Below, piece by piece: positions 23,827 to 37,391 of a stretch of 64,000 nt of DNA. The stretch is from Epiperipatus broadwayi (taxonomy: Eukaryota > Onychophora > Udeonychophora > Euonychophora > Peripatidae). How positions within the stretch are numbered: position 1 is the first letter of the stretch; every line of letters begins with the position of its first letter. The stretch lies in assembly GCA_028023455.1 (NCBI GenBank), contig JAQFVV010000112.1, positions 4,227,465 through 4,291,464 of the forward strand, written 5' to 3'. Position numbers and translations under genes: made by a program. The notes beneath the pieces are model-generated. The model did no database searches, was not told the origin of the DNA, and worked only from the letters and a program-made list of their open reading frames with translations.

Positions 23827-25313
23827 GGAAAAGACTCTTCTCTTATCTGCCATACCAGGGTGGCACTAGTCTATTGAAACCTAGAAAATTTGTAAGGTAG
23901 GCATATACATATGGGTAAGATTCAACTTTTACTGACCAATAGCCTTAGTCACTAGCTCAGCTCATGGAGAAGCTGAGTTTTATAATATGACATTTCAAAC
24001 TTTTTTTCAATTATCTACTTCAAAGTATTATTAACAAAGATAAAATAATAAGCCACTGCCATTATTAATAAAACATTTATTATACACATAGCATATATTA
24101 AAATGGTTTTGGGAATTAGGTTCTTTATTTTAACATCATTAGATAGATTTAAATCTTGATATTTATTTTAATATGCATAGATGGATGAAAACATATAATT
24201 TTAATATTTTTATATTATGTTATGTACAAATAGACTACATAAAATACGCCTTGAAAAACTCTCTAATCACTTAATCTCAGGTTAAAAGTTTGCAGCTAAA
24301 TCAACGCTAGCATACTGATATACCGACATGATCAATGCAAAATGAAGATGTTAGCATAAAAACATGCTGCCAGAAATGTGCATCTGAAGCATGATATTAT
24401 TAAAGAAATAATTCTTGTTCGGTACAGGAATGTATGTCTATCTGACAAAGGAATCATATATAAACATACTGAGAGAGAAATGTTCCATATGGAGGGAGAA
24501 CGGTTTTTACTGACTTATAATCCCTATCTATAGATCGTAGGAAATCAAATGGTGTAGGAAATATCTCTATCACCAATAATAACAAGATGGCTTCACTTTT
24601 TGGCCTTGTATTCAGCTGGATACTATGCTCTATAAGCTAATGTGGCACAAGAGAATGAGAATCTAATGCACCTCCCCAGATTACATTGACATAAAATGCC
24701 TGTACATTTCTCCACTGGCACTGATTCAATTATGAAATAATAAGCCCAAAATTAACCCTACATAATCTAACCTAAATTTAACAAATCTATGTAGCATCTA
24801 CAATTAACTTTAAATTTAGTAATTTAGTTAACAAAAATGAAAATGATTGATAGCAAATGTTATTTATAAAAAAAGAAATATTAATAAATAATTTAGAATT
24901 CTCGTGCTTGTCAGATAACTGCTTATTTAGAAGTTACACTTAGGTTACTAATTGAATGTTGTTTAAGATAGCTATTTAAAAGTTCATATTGCATTCAAAA
25001 GTTTATACTTCCCATAATATATCTTGATGAATTCTCCAGATTGCAGCAGGTGTAGTGAAGTCCATCACAGCTATCACATTTTTATCAATTGTTCTTCTTG
25101 GAGACAAAATTGCTGTTTGTCATTTATTCAGTAACTGTCATTCAGAAGACTGCCTCAGCTGGCTCAAATAAAAAAAATGAAATCTATTGTTAGACCCCTC
25201 CATCATGGAGTCCACAATACAGCTGGGAAATATTTTTAACTGGTCACCACCACTTAATCAATAATAATCAATAATATTAAATTTTCATATTCTTTCTTCC
25301 TTTTTTTTTATAG
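23827..25313. other. Noncoding intron sequence, partly less AT-rich
   Basis: No gene. Two blocks (about 24300-24720 and 25030-25260) have higher G+C than the background and may be old repeat copies, the second possibly connected with the CR1-like piece that follows. Confidence 0.45.
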
Positions 25314-25444
25314 TATTATGCCTCCCTTATCACCAAATTTGTAGATCTATCGCTCCTGATGCTGCTTCAATCTTATTGGCCACGATGGTTTTCATTTATG
25401 GACTGTGTGTTTGTTGGTAACTTCATTGGTCAGTTTGCTCCAAA
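25314..25444 (+). pseudogene. Probable CR1/jockey-like RT scrap (alternative: small exon)
   Basis: One frame gives QICRSIAPDAASILLATMVF, resembling the ..I...L.PDAA..L..AFV..R block of CR1-group reverse transcriptases. The frame shifts, and the continuation MDCVFVGNFIGQFAPKV aligns with the following DYCNSLL.G...L..LQKV block. That order is what a decayed CR1-like copy would show. The same 131 bases are also flanked by a polypyrimidine-TAG and a GTGAGA and stay open for 43 codons in one frame, so a small plus-strand exon cannot be excluded. I favour the retrotransposon reading. Confidence 0.45.
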
Positions 25445-27858
25445 GTGAGAAACATCATAATCTTTTAATTTTTATCTCTTATCTGACTTTCAATCATTTA
25501 AGTTGCTTTATGTTATTACATTTTAGTAGAAAAATCATTTCCATCCTTCTAGTTTAAAAATAACTTTAAAATACATTAATCCTTTTTATTGATCTTTTTC
25601 TTTAAAATCCAATCGTTTATTATTTTGGATTTTTAACTTTTCTTATCACATTCTTTTAACTTTAAATAATTTAATCAGACTACCATCTGTGCATTTTATA
25701 TCTCTATTATTTGAATTTTAATTTTTTTATATATCAATTTTATTTACGGATCTTTTTATATATTTTTATTTTAAAATGTATAATGGTATATATATATGTA
25801 CTGTTACAATACATATATAATGATAAATATAATGTAACTAATCCCATAATGAATAATATTTCTTAGTATAATTTTTACTACACCACTCTCAAGCAATGTA
25901 GAGATTAGTTTCTATCAACTTTTACCACCTTGTGGATTGTAATCATAAACACATGATCAAAAACATAAGAAAGACCTCTGATTCCCAAGATACACATTTT
26001 GTGCTGAACCAGCACTTATCAGTTGAATCTCTTACACATATTTTTATTATAGTTAAGTATACATATTATAACCTTAAGTTCTGCCCATAGAACTTTATAT
26101 TAAATATTTATACTAGTGTATCTAAAAAAATATTTTTATATAGTTTATTTACTATTAAGCAAATGCTAATTACTTTATTAAAAATAGTGAGTCATTTTGT
26201 AAGCTATAGTTGATTTCTAACTGCTATTATAAGATATTATTGTTTAAGACAGATTTATATAAATAAATTTAAATAGTTTTAGCTGATCAGTTAAGGCCAA
26301 TTTAATAATTATAGTGTATAAAACTATAACCTAACTATTTTGAAGCATAACCTATTTTTAATCATAATAGTTGAAATATTTGAGTATATTCTTAAGGTAG
26401 TTATCACCCCTGTCTTAAATTATCATAAGAGAAACACTCAAATAAGTTTTAAAAATGCTTTATTAATTTTTATTAATGTTATTAATTTATTCCCACTCAT
26501 ATTTAAAGATATAGTTTTAAATGGTAGTTTGATAACATTCAAATCTTTTATAAATCTTATATTTAGCTAGTAACTTTAAAAATTAGTAATTTCTTAACTA
26601 TCTTAAATATTTTGGTATGTTAGTGCATGCATATAATCAATTTCAATTTAAAGACAAAGTTTTTAAAAAGAAAAAGATTATATTTTAACTTCCTTATCCA
26701 AAAGACCTAAACATTTTAAATAATCTTTATTGCTAAACTTTGTTTATAAAAATTTATCTATTGAATTTTCATTTTACTAAATAATTTGTTAAATGTATAA
26801 TCATTATTTGTAAAAGATTATATAATCATTGTTATGTCTGGAATTTTCCAGACATTGCAATTAAAGAGTTATTTTTAATAGATTTGACTTCTCAGCTTAA
26901 TTAAATCACATAAATTAAGTAAAGATTAATACTACCATTGTTAATCATCTAATTAATTATTTATCACATGACTTGCTCTATTTAAACTTTGACCTTGTTT
27001 ACTTTGCACACTTCATCATTTTTTTTTTAGCATTCTACAGTGTAATTTTTTATAATTACCTATTATTTTATTAGTTTTAGCCATGCAATGCTAAAATAAT
27101 CATCTACTCAGCTTTATCTAACTGCCACTTCAGAACTTCTACAAAGTTATACATTATTAGGAATTTCCTACAATGCATAAACTATTGTAGAAGCAATATG
27201 TTGTTTTAACAATTTGTGACAACAGAAAATTTTGCTACAGAAGGTATAATATTGCTCAAACTGTTATTAATTTTCAATTTGCTTGTTTAATCATGCTTAA
27301 AATCTGTTTGAAAATCATAATTTTAGAATACTGAATACCAAAACTTTATATAACTTTGCATTAATTTTAAAAGAAGTTTATATACTTTATTTTACAGGGG
27401 TTTATAAAGATTATATTTTTCAAATGCTAAGCTTTGCTATCATTTACAAAATGTTCTTGTTTATTTTTAATTTTGATATTTTTAATTCAAATTAGAACTT
27501 TTGCTGGACTAGTAAGACAATGTAAATGATAAAGTCCTCATTAAATAATAATTATCAATGTATGAATGCTTTGGTTTATTCTGAAAGAAATTATTTTTTT
27601 GTTGCATCTACATACTTTAAAATAACCTTTGCAAAATTATTGTTGTGCTGTTATTTTTGAAATGTTTGAAATGTTTGTTTATCCATTCACAAAATAGCAA
27701 AATTAGATCTATTATATTTATTGTGAATTATTTCATATTATGAAATATTTTTATAAATAAAAAAATGTTATTTTCATGCATTTGACTATGAATGAAATTT
27801 ATGTTATAAAATATTAGTATCGAAATATTTTGCCTTATTCTAGAATTAGAAATAAATA
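25445..27858. other. Noncoding intron sequence
   Basis: Highly AT-rich. The frame at 26340-26570 is a low-complexity accidental one. Nothing recognised. Confidence 0.5.
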
Positions 27859-28037
27859 TCATCATTATCATTGTCAACCATTATCAATCCACTGCAGGAT
27901 GAAGGTCTCCCCAAGTCCAATCCATTTCTGATTTCTAGCCTCTCTTCTCCACATCACCCCTGCACACTTTCTTATTTCATCCATCCATCTCATATGTGAT
28001 CTCTTTCTGGGTCTTTTACAATCTCTTGGAATCCAAT
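27859..28037 (-). mobile_element. RTE 3'-end fragment
   Basis: The minus strand reads TGGATTCCAAGAGATTGTAA, AGACCCAGAAAGAGATCACA, then GACTTGGGGAGACCTTCATC and CTGCAGTGGATTGATAATGG, and ends in ATGAT repeats. It is the same 3' end as the copies at 3087, 56461 and 58205, 5'-truncated to about 180 bases, and is one of the better preserved copies. RTE elements characteristically end in such short tandem repeats. Confidence 0.85.
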
Positions 28038-29457
28038 AAATATAATTATAATATAAAATAAATATAATTATGCTTAAATGTACTTTACTTGATAATAAAT
28101 ATTTTATCTATCTCCGAAAGATAAAACATTATATGAAATGAACTCAACGCTTGCTTCAATTTACATATTGCTGATAAAAACATATTATACTCAATAAAGT
28201 TACTTTTGACTATTTTATTGTGATGAAAATATGAAATATTGCTTATTATTTGCTTGCTGAAGTCTGCTCTTCATCTTATGTGTAATTGTTTTAAAAAGAT
28301 TACTGTATTGCTCTTAGCAAATATTCATTTATTGCTGAATAATACTTTTTATTACTATGCATCATTTTAATAAAAACATATTCTGTTTTTTGCTAATGTT
28401 TCATCGCCTGAAAATACAGATTATGTTTCCAAAAAGAAAACCATATTTTGTCTACGTGCTATTTAAAAATAAATAATATGGTTTCTACTTTTTATTGTAT
28501 TATATTTAATTGCTTTGAGAGAAATTATCTCTCTTATTATCATGTTATTTAAATAACTATTTCCTTATTCTTTTGAATAGCTTTTCAATAATGTCAGTGT
28601 TTAATATTTCTACATAACACAGATTTTAAATTATTTGTTTGCAAATATTTATATTCATCCTGATATTGTGCTAAATTTTCAGCATGTCCAACAACTCTTT
28701 ATTAGAACTATTATGCTACCAGATAATATAGAAACCAAAATCCGGAGACTATTAATTAGTAAAAAGGTATAAATATTTAGTTTTAAGTTTTATTCATATA
28801 TGTATTATGTCTATGATTTTTTTTATGTATGATTTTAATATGTTTATCATTATAGTTCTCAGAATATTACTGTTTAGAATATAATCAGAGTGCATCATAT
28901 CTGTCCTGCATGTAATTATTTAGAATACAATGTAACTGACGTAACTATGCATGCTAGAAATTAAATAAGGACTTATTTCTCATTGAACAATATTATATTA
29001 TTAAACCGCACATTGGATTAACCACAAATGTAACAGATAATAGTTAAAGATAAGAAAATCAAACTTAATTCTGTGTATTTATAATTAAATCTATAAGCTA
29101 TCTAATTAATCGGTTTTAATAATGCAAATCTAATGTATAGGACTGTAACTTTATTATATCTTGCCTGCCAGGAAATATATATAAATCAGAGTTATTATAG
29201 TGAGATTCGTACATTTATAAGGCACCAATAAATCTATAAATCAGTAAATATATAATTCAATAAATATGTAATTTAAGAATTAGAAATCTGTAACTTAATA
29301 GATAAATAAGTGAACCATTTTCTCATGAAAGAGAATTAAACCATGTGCTTATTGATAATTATGTACAAATTTATCAATGGTATAACATTAGGAAATATTA
29401 TATTAACAGTCATAAAATTCAAAATCTATTATATATTATAATCTACCTTAGTTATTT
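28038..29457. other. Noncoding intron sequence
   Basis: AT-rich, nothing recognised. Confidence 0.5.
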
Positions 29458-30745
29458 CCTGAAGGTTTGTGATGATGAAAAAATTAACTTTATTTAAATA
29501 TTTCAAATACCTTCAACTGTTAGTAATAGTACATCAAATAGGTTATTATATACACAACATTTTGAGAGATATTATTCTCTCCACTTCTTCTGGTGTTGCT
29601 CACCTGATCAGTGACAGTACTAGCATGGGATTCTAACTTGAACCCACAGATTCTTGAATATTCTAATCAACTGAGCCCTCCTGTCAAATGCAAGAATCAG
29701 TAGAAATTTCATATACTTATCTATGAGGTTCCTTCTGATTTTTCCACTTTTTCCTAAGAGAAAAGTTAATTAGTGCTTTCCATACATTATGTATAGTCAC
29801 ATTAGGTTGACTTATGGGATTGTTTGCCAATGCCATGTGAGCAGCTTATATTAATTTTCTTCTTTGTACTTTTTCTTCTCTATCCAATATTTTTATATTT
29901 TCCCAATAAAACATATGTTCATTGGCACATACATGGTCTGCTATTTTAAGCATATCTGTTTTCTCTCTTGTAATCATCAATTTGTGCTCTTGCAAGCACT
30001 TTTCAATGGGATGATTGTCTTAACAATATATGTTCTTCCACATTCACATGGTATTTCATAGATGCAGTTTTTTTCAACATTTTCAGTTTAGGCTTTGCAG
30101 ATGTTAGAATTTCTCATAGTGCGATATGGCTCTGGAAAGCTGTTCTGATGTTATATTGATTGCATATTTTCCTTAATTTGTCTGCTATTTTTGGAAGGTA
30201 TGGGTACTCTACAGTACCAATAATTGTTTTTTCTTTTAATGGTTCTTTTTGTTGTCTATTTAAGGTTTTTTAAAGTTCAGATGATGGATAACCATTTTTC
30301 ATAAGTTTGTTCTATATAAAGATCTTTTCTTTGTCCAAATCACTGGTTTCTGAACAAACTTCTTTTGCTCTCTTCCGTAGTGATAGTATAACTCCATGTT
30401 TTGAGTTTCTGGTGTGATTGGATGTATAGGCTAGGTATTTTACTGTATATGTGGGTTTTTTTGGTAAACTGTAGTCTTGATTTTGCCATGAGGGAGACTT
30501 GTCACAAGATTATCTAAGAATGCCAATTTTTGTTCTTGTTCTGATTCAATTGTGAATTTAAGTGAAAGGGAATAAGTTGTTGATGTCTTTCCAGAAAGTT
30601 TGTAACAGTACTTCACCATGTGCCTATACAACAAATGTATCATCTACATAGCAAAGCCAAACTTTCCACATCAAAGTTTACCAGTAAGTCAGTTCTTCAA
30701 ATTTTCATGTTTTTGATTAAATTTTCAAAGTGTCTAGAATCCAGT
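29458..30745 (-). mobile_element. PLE-2 copy, minus strand, internally deleted
   Basis: From the junction at about 30745 downward, the minus strand reads RT motif-A sequence (NFDVES). It then jumps by an internal deletion into the motif-C region (a CY.DDTFVV-like string followed by LLQTFWKD), then FTIESEQEQKLAFLDNL, and further down the GIY-YIG region (30060-29850), the 3' UTR (29840-29740), a tRNA-like block (29735-29630) and a hairpin-GAAA-like tail (29593-29552). Frames are broken. It is head-to-head with the plus-strand copy that starts at 30746. Confidence 0.82.
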
Positions 30746-31911
30746 CTGGGATTCTAGATACTTTGTAGAATTAAACAAGAACATGAAAATTGGAAGAACT
30801 GACTTACTGGTAAGCTTTGATGTAGAAAGTTTATTCATAAATGTGCCATGCGAAGAAGCATTGTTCATTGTAAGGAAAAGATTAAATATTGATAATAGCT
30901 TACTAACCAGAACAGCTCTTACTATTGATAGTATAATGGAACTATTAACATTCATCATAAAATTAACTTACTTTCAATAAAACACAGAATTCTTCCAACA
31001 AAATCAAAAATGGATATGAGCTCACCATTATCATCCCTGATTAGCAATATTTACATGGAAGAACTTGAAACCACAGTCACGAAAACTACTCCATATTCAC
31101 CTAAAGTTTGGCTTTGCTATGTAGAAGATATATTTGTTGTATGGCCATATGGTGAAGAATTGCTACAAACTTTCTGGAAACACATCAGCAACACATCCTC
31201 TTCAATTAAATTCACAAGTGAACCATAAAAAGGACAAAAATTAGTATTTTAGATGTTCTTGTGACAAGACTCCCTCATGGCAAAATCAAAATTACAGTTT
31301 ACCAAAACCTTAAACATAAAGTAAAATATCTAGCCTATAGATCCAATCACATCACAAACATAAAACATGGAGTTATACTATTAATATGGAACAGAGAAAA
31401 AGAAGTTTGTTCAAAAACCAGTTATTTGGACAAATAAAAGATCTATATAGAACAAACTCTTATAAAAATGGTTAACCATCAACTGAAATTAAAAAAACCT
31501 TAAATTGATAACAAAAAGGACCATCAAAAGAAAAAACAATTATTGGTACTACAGTGAACTCATATCTTCCAAAAATACCCAACAAATTAAGGAAAATCTG
31601 CAATCAGTACATCAGAACAATTTTCCAGAGCCATATCACACTGCGAGGAATTTTAACATCTTCAAAACATAAACTTGAAATGCTGAAAAAAAAAACACTG
31701 CATCTATGAGATATCATGTGAATGTGGAAGAAAATATATAAATGAGACCACCAATCCCAATGAAAAGTGTTTGCAAGAACACAAACTAATGATTAGAAGA
31801 GAGAAAACAGTTGTATCCAAGGTAGCAAACTATGTATATGACAATGAACATATGTTCAATTGGCAAAATACAAAAATATTGAACAGAGAAGAAAAGATAC
31901 AAAGAATAAAA

Positions 31912-33189
31912 GGTAGTTTTCTATTCTATCACATCAGCCACTTGATGGTGTTATTTATATGCAAAAGCACATAAATATGCTGTTTATGCTGCTGCCACCT
32001 TCTAGGCTTATATATCTATGCAAAAGCACAGAAAGAGGTCATTTAAATGTGGTAGCCAGCACTAATGGTGTTTATTTTTATGCTATGCACTTTATCCCAA
32101 TGCTCACAGTTTAATGTTCACTACAGTATCATGTGAGGGGGTCTGGAATTCAGCCTACCACAATTCTTCAAATATGCATTTCAAAGGAATTAGCTTACAA
32201 GTCATCTGATGTACTATTACTACCTAACAATTGTCCACTTGTTACCATGCTTCCCTACTCAACATGGAACTGTCCAAAAATTCAGAAAGGGTAGGTCCAT
32301 GCAAGATTTCAACAAGCTCACATGAAAAGTCCCATTTTCATGATAACATGTCTGTGACAAATTAAATGGCTGACAGGTCGAAATTGGGCCAACTGCCTTC
32401 CACAGAAGCTGGTGTGCAAGGGGAATTAATTAATTCTACTGTAATAGAATCTTTACAATAAGGTAGGTCAATTAATAAAGTTTTAATTCTTGTAGATGTG
32501 AAAAGGCATACCATCTGACCTACATTTTGGACTAAGATTAAACTTTTTTGGGCCACTCTTGTAGTTCAAGCAGGTTTGAAATTTTTGCTAGCATAAAATT
32601 GTTCTCAACTAAATGTACAGAAATTGATGAAGGAAATCATTGAATTACATTAAGCCTTTGGACAACAAAAAAAGGATATATGACTGTGGAAATTCTTATA
32701 CTTCTATCAAAAGTCCCAAAGAAATTGTCCAAAGAATACATTTATTAATTAATCTTTAAACAAGAAAAAAGTAAAACAAAAAACAATGGATTGAGTTGGA
32801 AATTATTAGTAATCATTCTTAATAAGTGTGCCATTAATATTCATACACATATTATCTTTCAAAGATAGCTATTGTAAGAAATCAATCAATAAATAAATAA
32901 TTATTTTTCCTTTTCAAAAATGACTGGAAAAAAAAAACAGTTCAGTAATTAAAGAATTATCAGCAGCATTTTTTTGCCACCAAGAGGTAGTTGTAAAGTT
33001 TGCAGGCAGGGAGGGGGGTTATCACATGGGGAATTTTACTAGAATAGAATATTTGCAATAATTACGTTAACCTGTATAATTCTTATTCTTACACAAAGAA
33101 TGGGGGTGGGCCTGATAACATTATGTGTATGTGTTTTTGCTTAGTATTAGTGCCATCAAGTGGCTGATATGAAAGAATAGAAAACTACC
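31912..33189. mobile_element. TIR DNA transposon inserted in the PLE-2 copy
   Basis: The element begins GGTAGTTTTCTATTCTATCA and ends with the complement of GGTAGTTTTCTATTCTTTCA. Similarity of the ends runs about 60 bases, including ATCAGCCACTTGATGG. A 7-bp direct repeat AATAAAA flanks it (31905-31911 and 33190-33196). Removing the element plus one repeat restores the PLE-2 sequence seen at 62555-62585, which confirms the boundaries. No recognisable transposase: a 64-residue minus-strand frame (32556-32362) has no motif that I can name. Superfamily unassigned; the GGT...ACC ends resemble Merlin, but a 7-bp duplication is short for that. Confidence 0.85.
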
Positions 33190-33334
33190 AATAAAATTTA
33201 AAGAAGCTGCTCACATGATAATGACAAATAATCCCATAAGTCAACCTAGTATGACTATACATTGCACTTAAAGGAAAAAGTGGAGAAATCCAAAAGAACC
33301 TCATAGATAAGTATATGAAATTTCTACTATCTGT

Positions 33335-33500
33335 TGCCTTTGGCAGGATGGCTCAGTTAGTTAAAGCATTACTATAAAAATTCAATACTCAAGAACCTAA
33401 GAGTCCAGGATCAAATCTCATGCTAGTACTGGCATCGTTCATTCTAGCAACGTCTGAAAAAGGGAGGAGGAATAATACCACTTGAAATGTTGTGCATATA
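33335..33500 (+). repeat. tRNA-like block plus tail motif of PLE-2
   Basis: GGATGGCTCAGTTAGTTAAA fits a pol III A box (TGGCTCAGTTGGTTAGAGC type), and AGGATCAAATCTCATGC sits at B-box spacing. It is followed by CTGAAAAAGGGAGGAGGAAT, AATACCACTT and GAAATGTTGTG. The same succession follows PLE-2 3' UTR sequence at 29735-29552 (-), 61370-61935 (both strands) and 62420-62252 (-). This shows that the SINE-like unit and the PLE-2 3' end travel together. Confidence 0.75.
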
Positions 33501-33640
33501 CTAACCTCTTAGTTGTTTTGTTACTTATAGTTTTATGTATTTGGAATATTTAAATAAAGTTAAATTTTTCTAAAGATATTCAATACTCATATTAGATAAT
33601 GGAAATAGTCCAATATAAAAATACAACTACAAGCAATCTT

Positions 33641-34712
33641 GATTCTATTACAGTTTATAAAATTTTTATCTGTATTTCTTTAAATGATATTCTAATAAAT
33701 CTATACAATCTCACAATCAATAGTTAGTACCATACCATCTTTCATATTAACATTGAATGTAAATACACCATAATGTTTGAGAGTACTCAAATATCGAAAG
33801 ACATCATAATATAAGTGAAAGTGTTTATTTTTTAAAAATTATACAACTCTCTAGATCAAATAAGCTTCTTTATAAGATCAATTATATATGTTCAAAGAAA
33901 AAAATTAAATATTAAATATATATCATTTAGATTACTTTATTGAATTTATAAATAGGAATTAAATTAAGTCTTAATTATTGGATCCAAATCTTGACTTCAT
34001 ATTGAATAATAATAATGGGTAAAATAAACAATTATTTTAGATTTTGAGAGGGAAAGCATTTCCAATATATATATATTTCTTTATATTATAATTAAAAGTA
34101 AAAGGTTTAATGATAATTGTCAAAAGTTTACTTTATTATACCAGCAATTGTCAATCCAGCCAACATCTTTTGACATTCTTTCTGCTACAGTTCCTCTTTC
34201 TTTTATGCCCCAAGTAGAATTCCAATGATTATAATGATAATGTTTCCATGTATTACCCTTAGATAGTTTTCAGCTATTTTAACTTCAGTAGATTCTTTCT
34301 TTTCATATATATGTGTATCCTAATAGAGATGCTTTTAATTCAATTGCATAGTATTAACACATATTAAAGAAATGATTTTTTTGATTGTCATTCATTCTAT
34401 TCATGACTTTGTAGATATTAGCCAAGAGGAATCCATGTCCTCCCTTTGTGAAATCTACTCTAACATCATCACTATTTTATCAACAAATTGCTAAAGCATT
34501 AATTTTATGAGATATAAAAATAATGATCTGACCAAAGGGAAGGTCTAGTTGGTTACTAAGCAACAACAATTTCTTTTGTTTTATAAGGAATTGCTCATGA
34601 CATTTTTTTTTTTTTATATAATGAAAATAAATTTTATCATTTAATACAAAAAAATAATCATTTTTATTTTAATTCAAATAAAATATTTTTAGAATATGCA
34701 TATAATTTTAAA
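33641..34712. other. Noncoding intron sequence
   Basis: AT-rich, nothing recognised up to the target duplication of the next transposon. Confidence 0.5.
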
Positions 34713-34720
34713 AAAAATTC

Positions 34721-35943
34721 GGTTGTCATTGATGAGCAACCATATCCCACTGGATGGCGCAGTTATCATGCTTAAACTATAAAATATGATCATTCACGGA
34801 CCATTAATTATAATCATTTTGATGTGTTTTTTGTAATGCAAAAATAAAAACAAAAGAAAATCATCTTTTTTAAATATTATTTAATTTTAAATATTATTTT
34901 TATTAATGTATACAAATTAAATGATAATAATAAATGTAAAATAAAATAAATTACAATTTGATTCGTCTTTTTTAGTTTTCTTTTTATTAGAAAAATCAAT
35001 TTTCTATCAGAGATTTTTTTACTGGGGTTACGGCTTTTTTTTTTTGTTGTTTACCGCTATTTTTTATTTCAAATAGAATGACAACTAAAAGTAAAAGTTG
35101 TTACGGTTAGGTTTAGGGTTAGTTTTAGGGTTAGGTTTAGGGTTAGCTTTAGGGTTTGGTTTATGGTTAGTGTTCTGTTGTTTGTAATGCTAAAATAAAA
35201 AATATCAAAATCGTATTTTTGTAAATATTTTTTTTTTTACTAACATCTATAAAATAAATGATAATAATAAACGTAAACTATATTCAACAAAGTATAACAG
35301 TAGTCAGAGAAAAAAAAGAAACTAAAACATTTTTAAACAACGACCAATATATATAAAATGTTTATAATATATGCTTTTTATGACATTTAAAAAATCAGTG
35401 TACAATTGTACTTTTCTTATTGAATATTTTTGTGTTAATGCTCTTTTTTATTTCAAAAATATACACACGGTACAATCTTAAAATGTCTCATGGAAATGTT
35501 ATGAACAGTACGTTACTTGACGCGTTACCTAATTCCAATTTACTTTATACATATATCTCGTCAACATTTACTACTTAAAACTTAATACACTACGGTGTAA
35601 AAAGTCTGTTAATTATTACTTTATAAAATCTGAACATTTCAATACTTTAAAATAAAAAAAAATCCAATGAAAATAACATTTCCATCCAATTCAAAAAAAC
35701 ACACCCTTTCCCCAAGCCGTAACCATTTTATAAACTGTGCAAATTGGGAAAATGTATTTGCTGCATAAACATAGATGCTGTACTGTGATGTGACATAGTG
35801 TTCTGCAATCTGTAGTACAACAAAAAAGTTGTATTATAGAAACCGCGGGTTCGAACGTGTCGGCCGCGGAAACGGCATTTTTATGTGTTTTAGCATGAAA
35901 ACAGCGCCATCCAGTGGGATATGATGGCTCATCGATGACAACC
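34721..35943. mobile_element. Non-autonomous TIR element with TTAGGG-like core
   Basis: The left end GGTTGTCATTGATGAGC...ATATCCCACTGGATGGCGCAG is mirrored at the right end by the complement, CTGGATGGC context included, for about 50 bases. Perfect 8-bp direct repeats AAAAATTC flank it (34713-34720 and 35944-35951). It is 1223 bp long. The 84-residue minus-strand frame at its right end is only TIR-derived and has no transposase motif. An 8-bp duplication with GG ends fits Merlin best, but hAT-like or P-like origin is not excluded. Confidence 0.87.
35095..35172 (+). repeat. Degenerate TTAGGG-like tandem repeat inside the TIR element
   Basis: About eight imperfect units such as GGTTAGG, TTTAGGGTTAG and TTTTAGGGTTAGG in a row. 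They resemble the animal telomere repeat but are irregular and lie inside a transposon with intact target duplications, so they arrived with the element and are not a chromosome end or fusion scar. Confidence 0.85.
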
Positions 35944-35951
35944 AAAAATTC

Positions 35952-37025
<1,074 letters not shown>

Positions 37026-37391
37026 TTGCAAAGACAAAATAACAATACATTAGTTCAGATGGATAAAAGCGATCAAGAAAATAATAATAATATTAGAGAA
37101 AAATCAAATCTTTCTTTCCTTATTATCATTAGTAAATTATTTACTTTAATATGCAGTAAAGATGGCAGCAACAATGAAGTAAAAGAATATTCACAAACTT
37201 ACTTAAGATATATGCAACAAACTCTTTTCAAAAGAAAAAATCTATTACGCTTGGAAAAATCTGCTATTCCTTACACAAAGGAGTTGAATGGAAAGTTCGA
37301 AAAACAGTATCAGTCAATTTTGAGCTGCAATACTTTTAAAAAAGTCATTTATAAATATTTGAGAAAGCGAGAAGAAATATACAGATTGTAA
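37026..37391 (+). CDS. Unrecognised 121-residue frame (doubtful gene)
   Basis: The frame has a less biased, Lys/Asn/Gln-rich composition: an N-terminal hydrophilic part, one hydrophobic stretch (LSFLIIISKLFTLICS, residues about 29-44) and a basic C-terminal half. No family recognised, no splice sites or promoter evident, and no relation to the mobile elements here. It could be a fragment of a decayed element or a chance frame in an AT-rich region; a second short frame follows at 37684-37917. I list it only because it is longer than most chance frames nearby. Confidence 0.2.
   Translation: MQRQNNNTLVQMDKSDQENNNNIREKSNLSFLIIISKLFTLICSKDGSNNEVKEYSQTYLRYMQQTLFKRKNLLRLEKSAIPYTKELNGKFEKQYQSILSCNTFKKVIYKYLRKREEIYRL

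Larger units (their letters stand above)
30746..33640 (+). mobile_element. PLE-2 copy, plus strand, interrupted by a TIR transposon
   Basis: Plus-strand frames give LLVSFDVESLFINVPCEEAL (RT motif A, 30800-30865), then SSPLSSLISNIYMEELE (motif B, 31015-31070), WLCYVEDIFVVW (motif C, where YVDD has become YVED), SSIKFT, and later HKLMIRREKT...HMFNW.NTKILNREEKIQR after the GIY-YIG region (31775-31905). The sequence is then split by another transposon (31912-33189) and resumes at 33197 with TTTAAAGAAGCTGCTCAC, the 3' UTR, a tRNA-like block (33335-33420), the tail motif (33451-33494) and an AT-rich end near 33640. Several stops interrupt it and one catalytic Asp is lost. Confidence 0.84.

Noticed and set aside
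32362-32556. Mariner-like transposase fragment in the nested TIR element
   Set aside because: The string RIKTLLID superficially recalls mariner, but neither the following residues nor the non-TA target duplication fit.
33335-33420. Functional tRNA gene
   Set aside because: A and B boxes are recognisable but no cloverleaf with anticodon stem forms, and the block recurs as part of PLE-2 tails.
35095-35172. Chromosome end or fusion scar
   Set aside because: The repeats are irregular and enclosed by a transposon with perfect target duplications.
35691-35945. 84-residue protein-coding gene
   Set aside because: It is a translation of the right terminal inverted repeat and inner sequence of the TIR element and has no domain.
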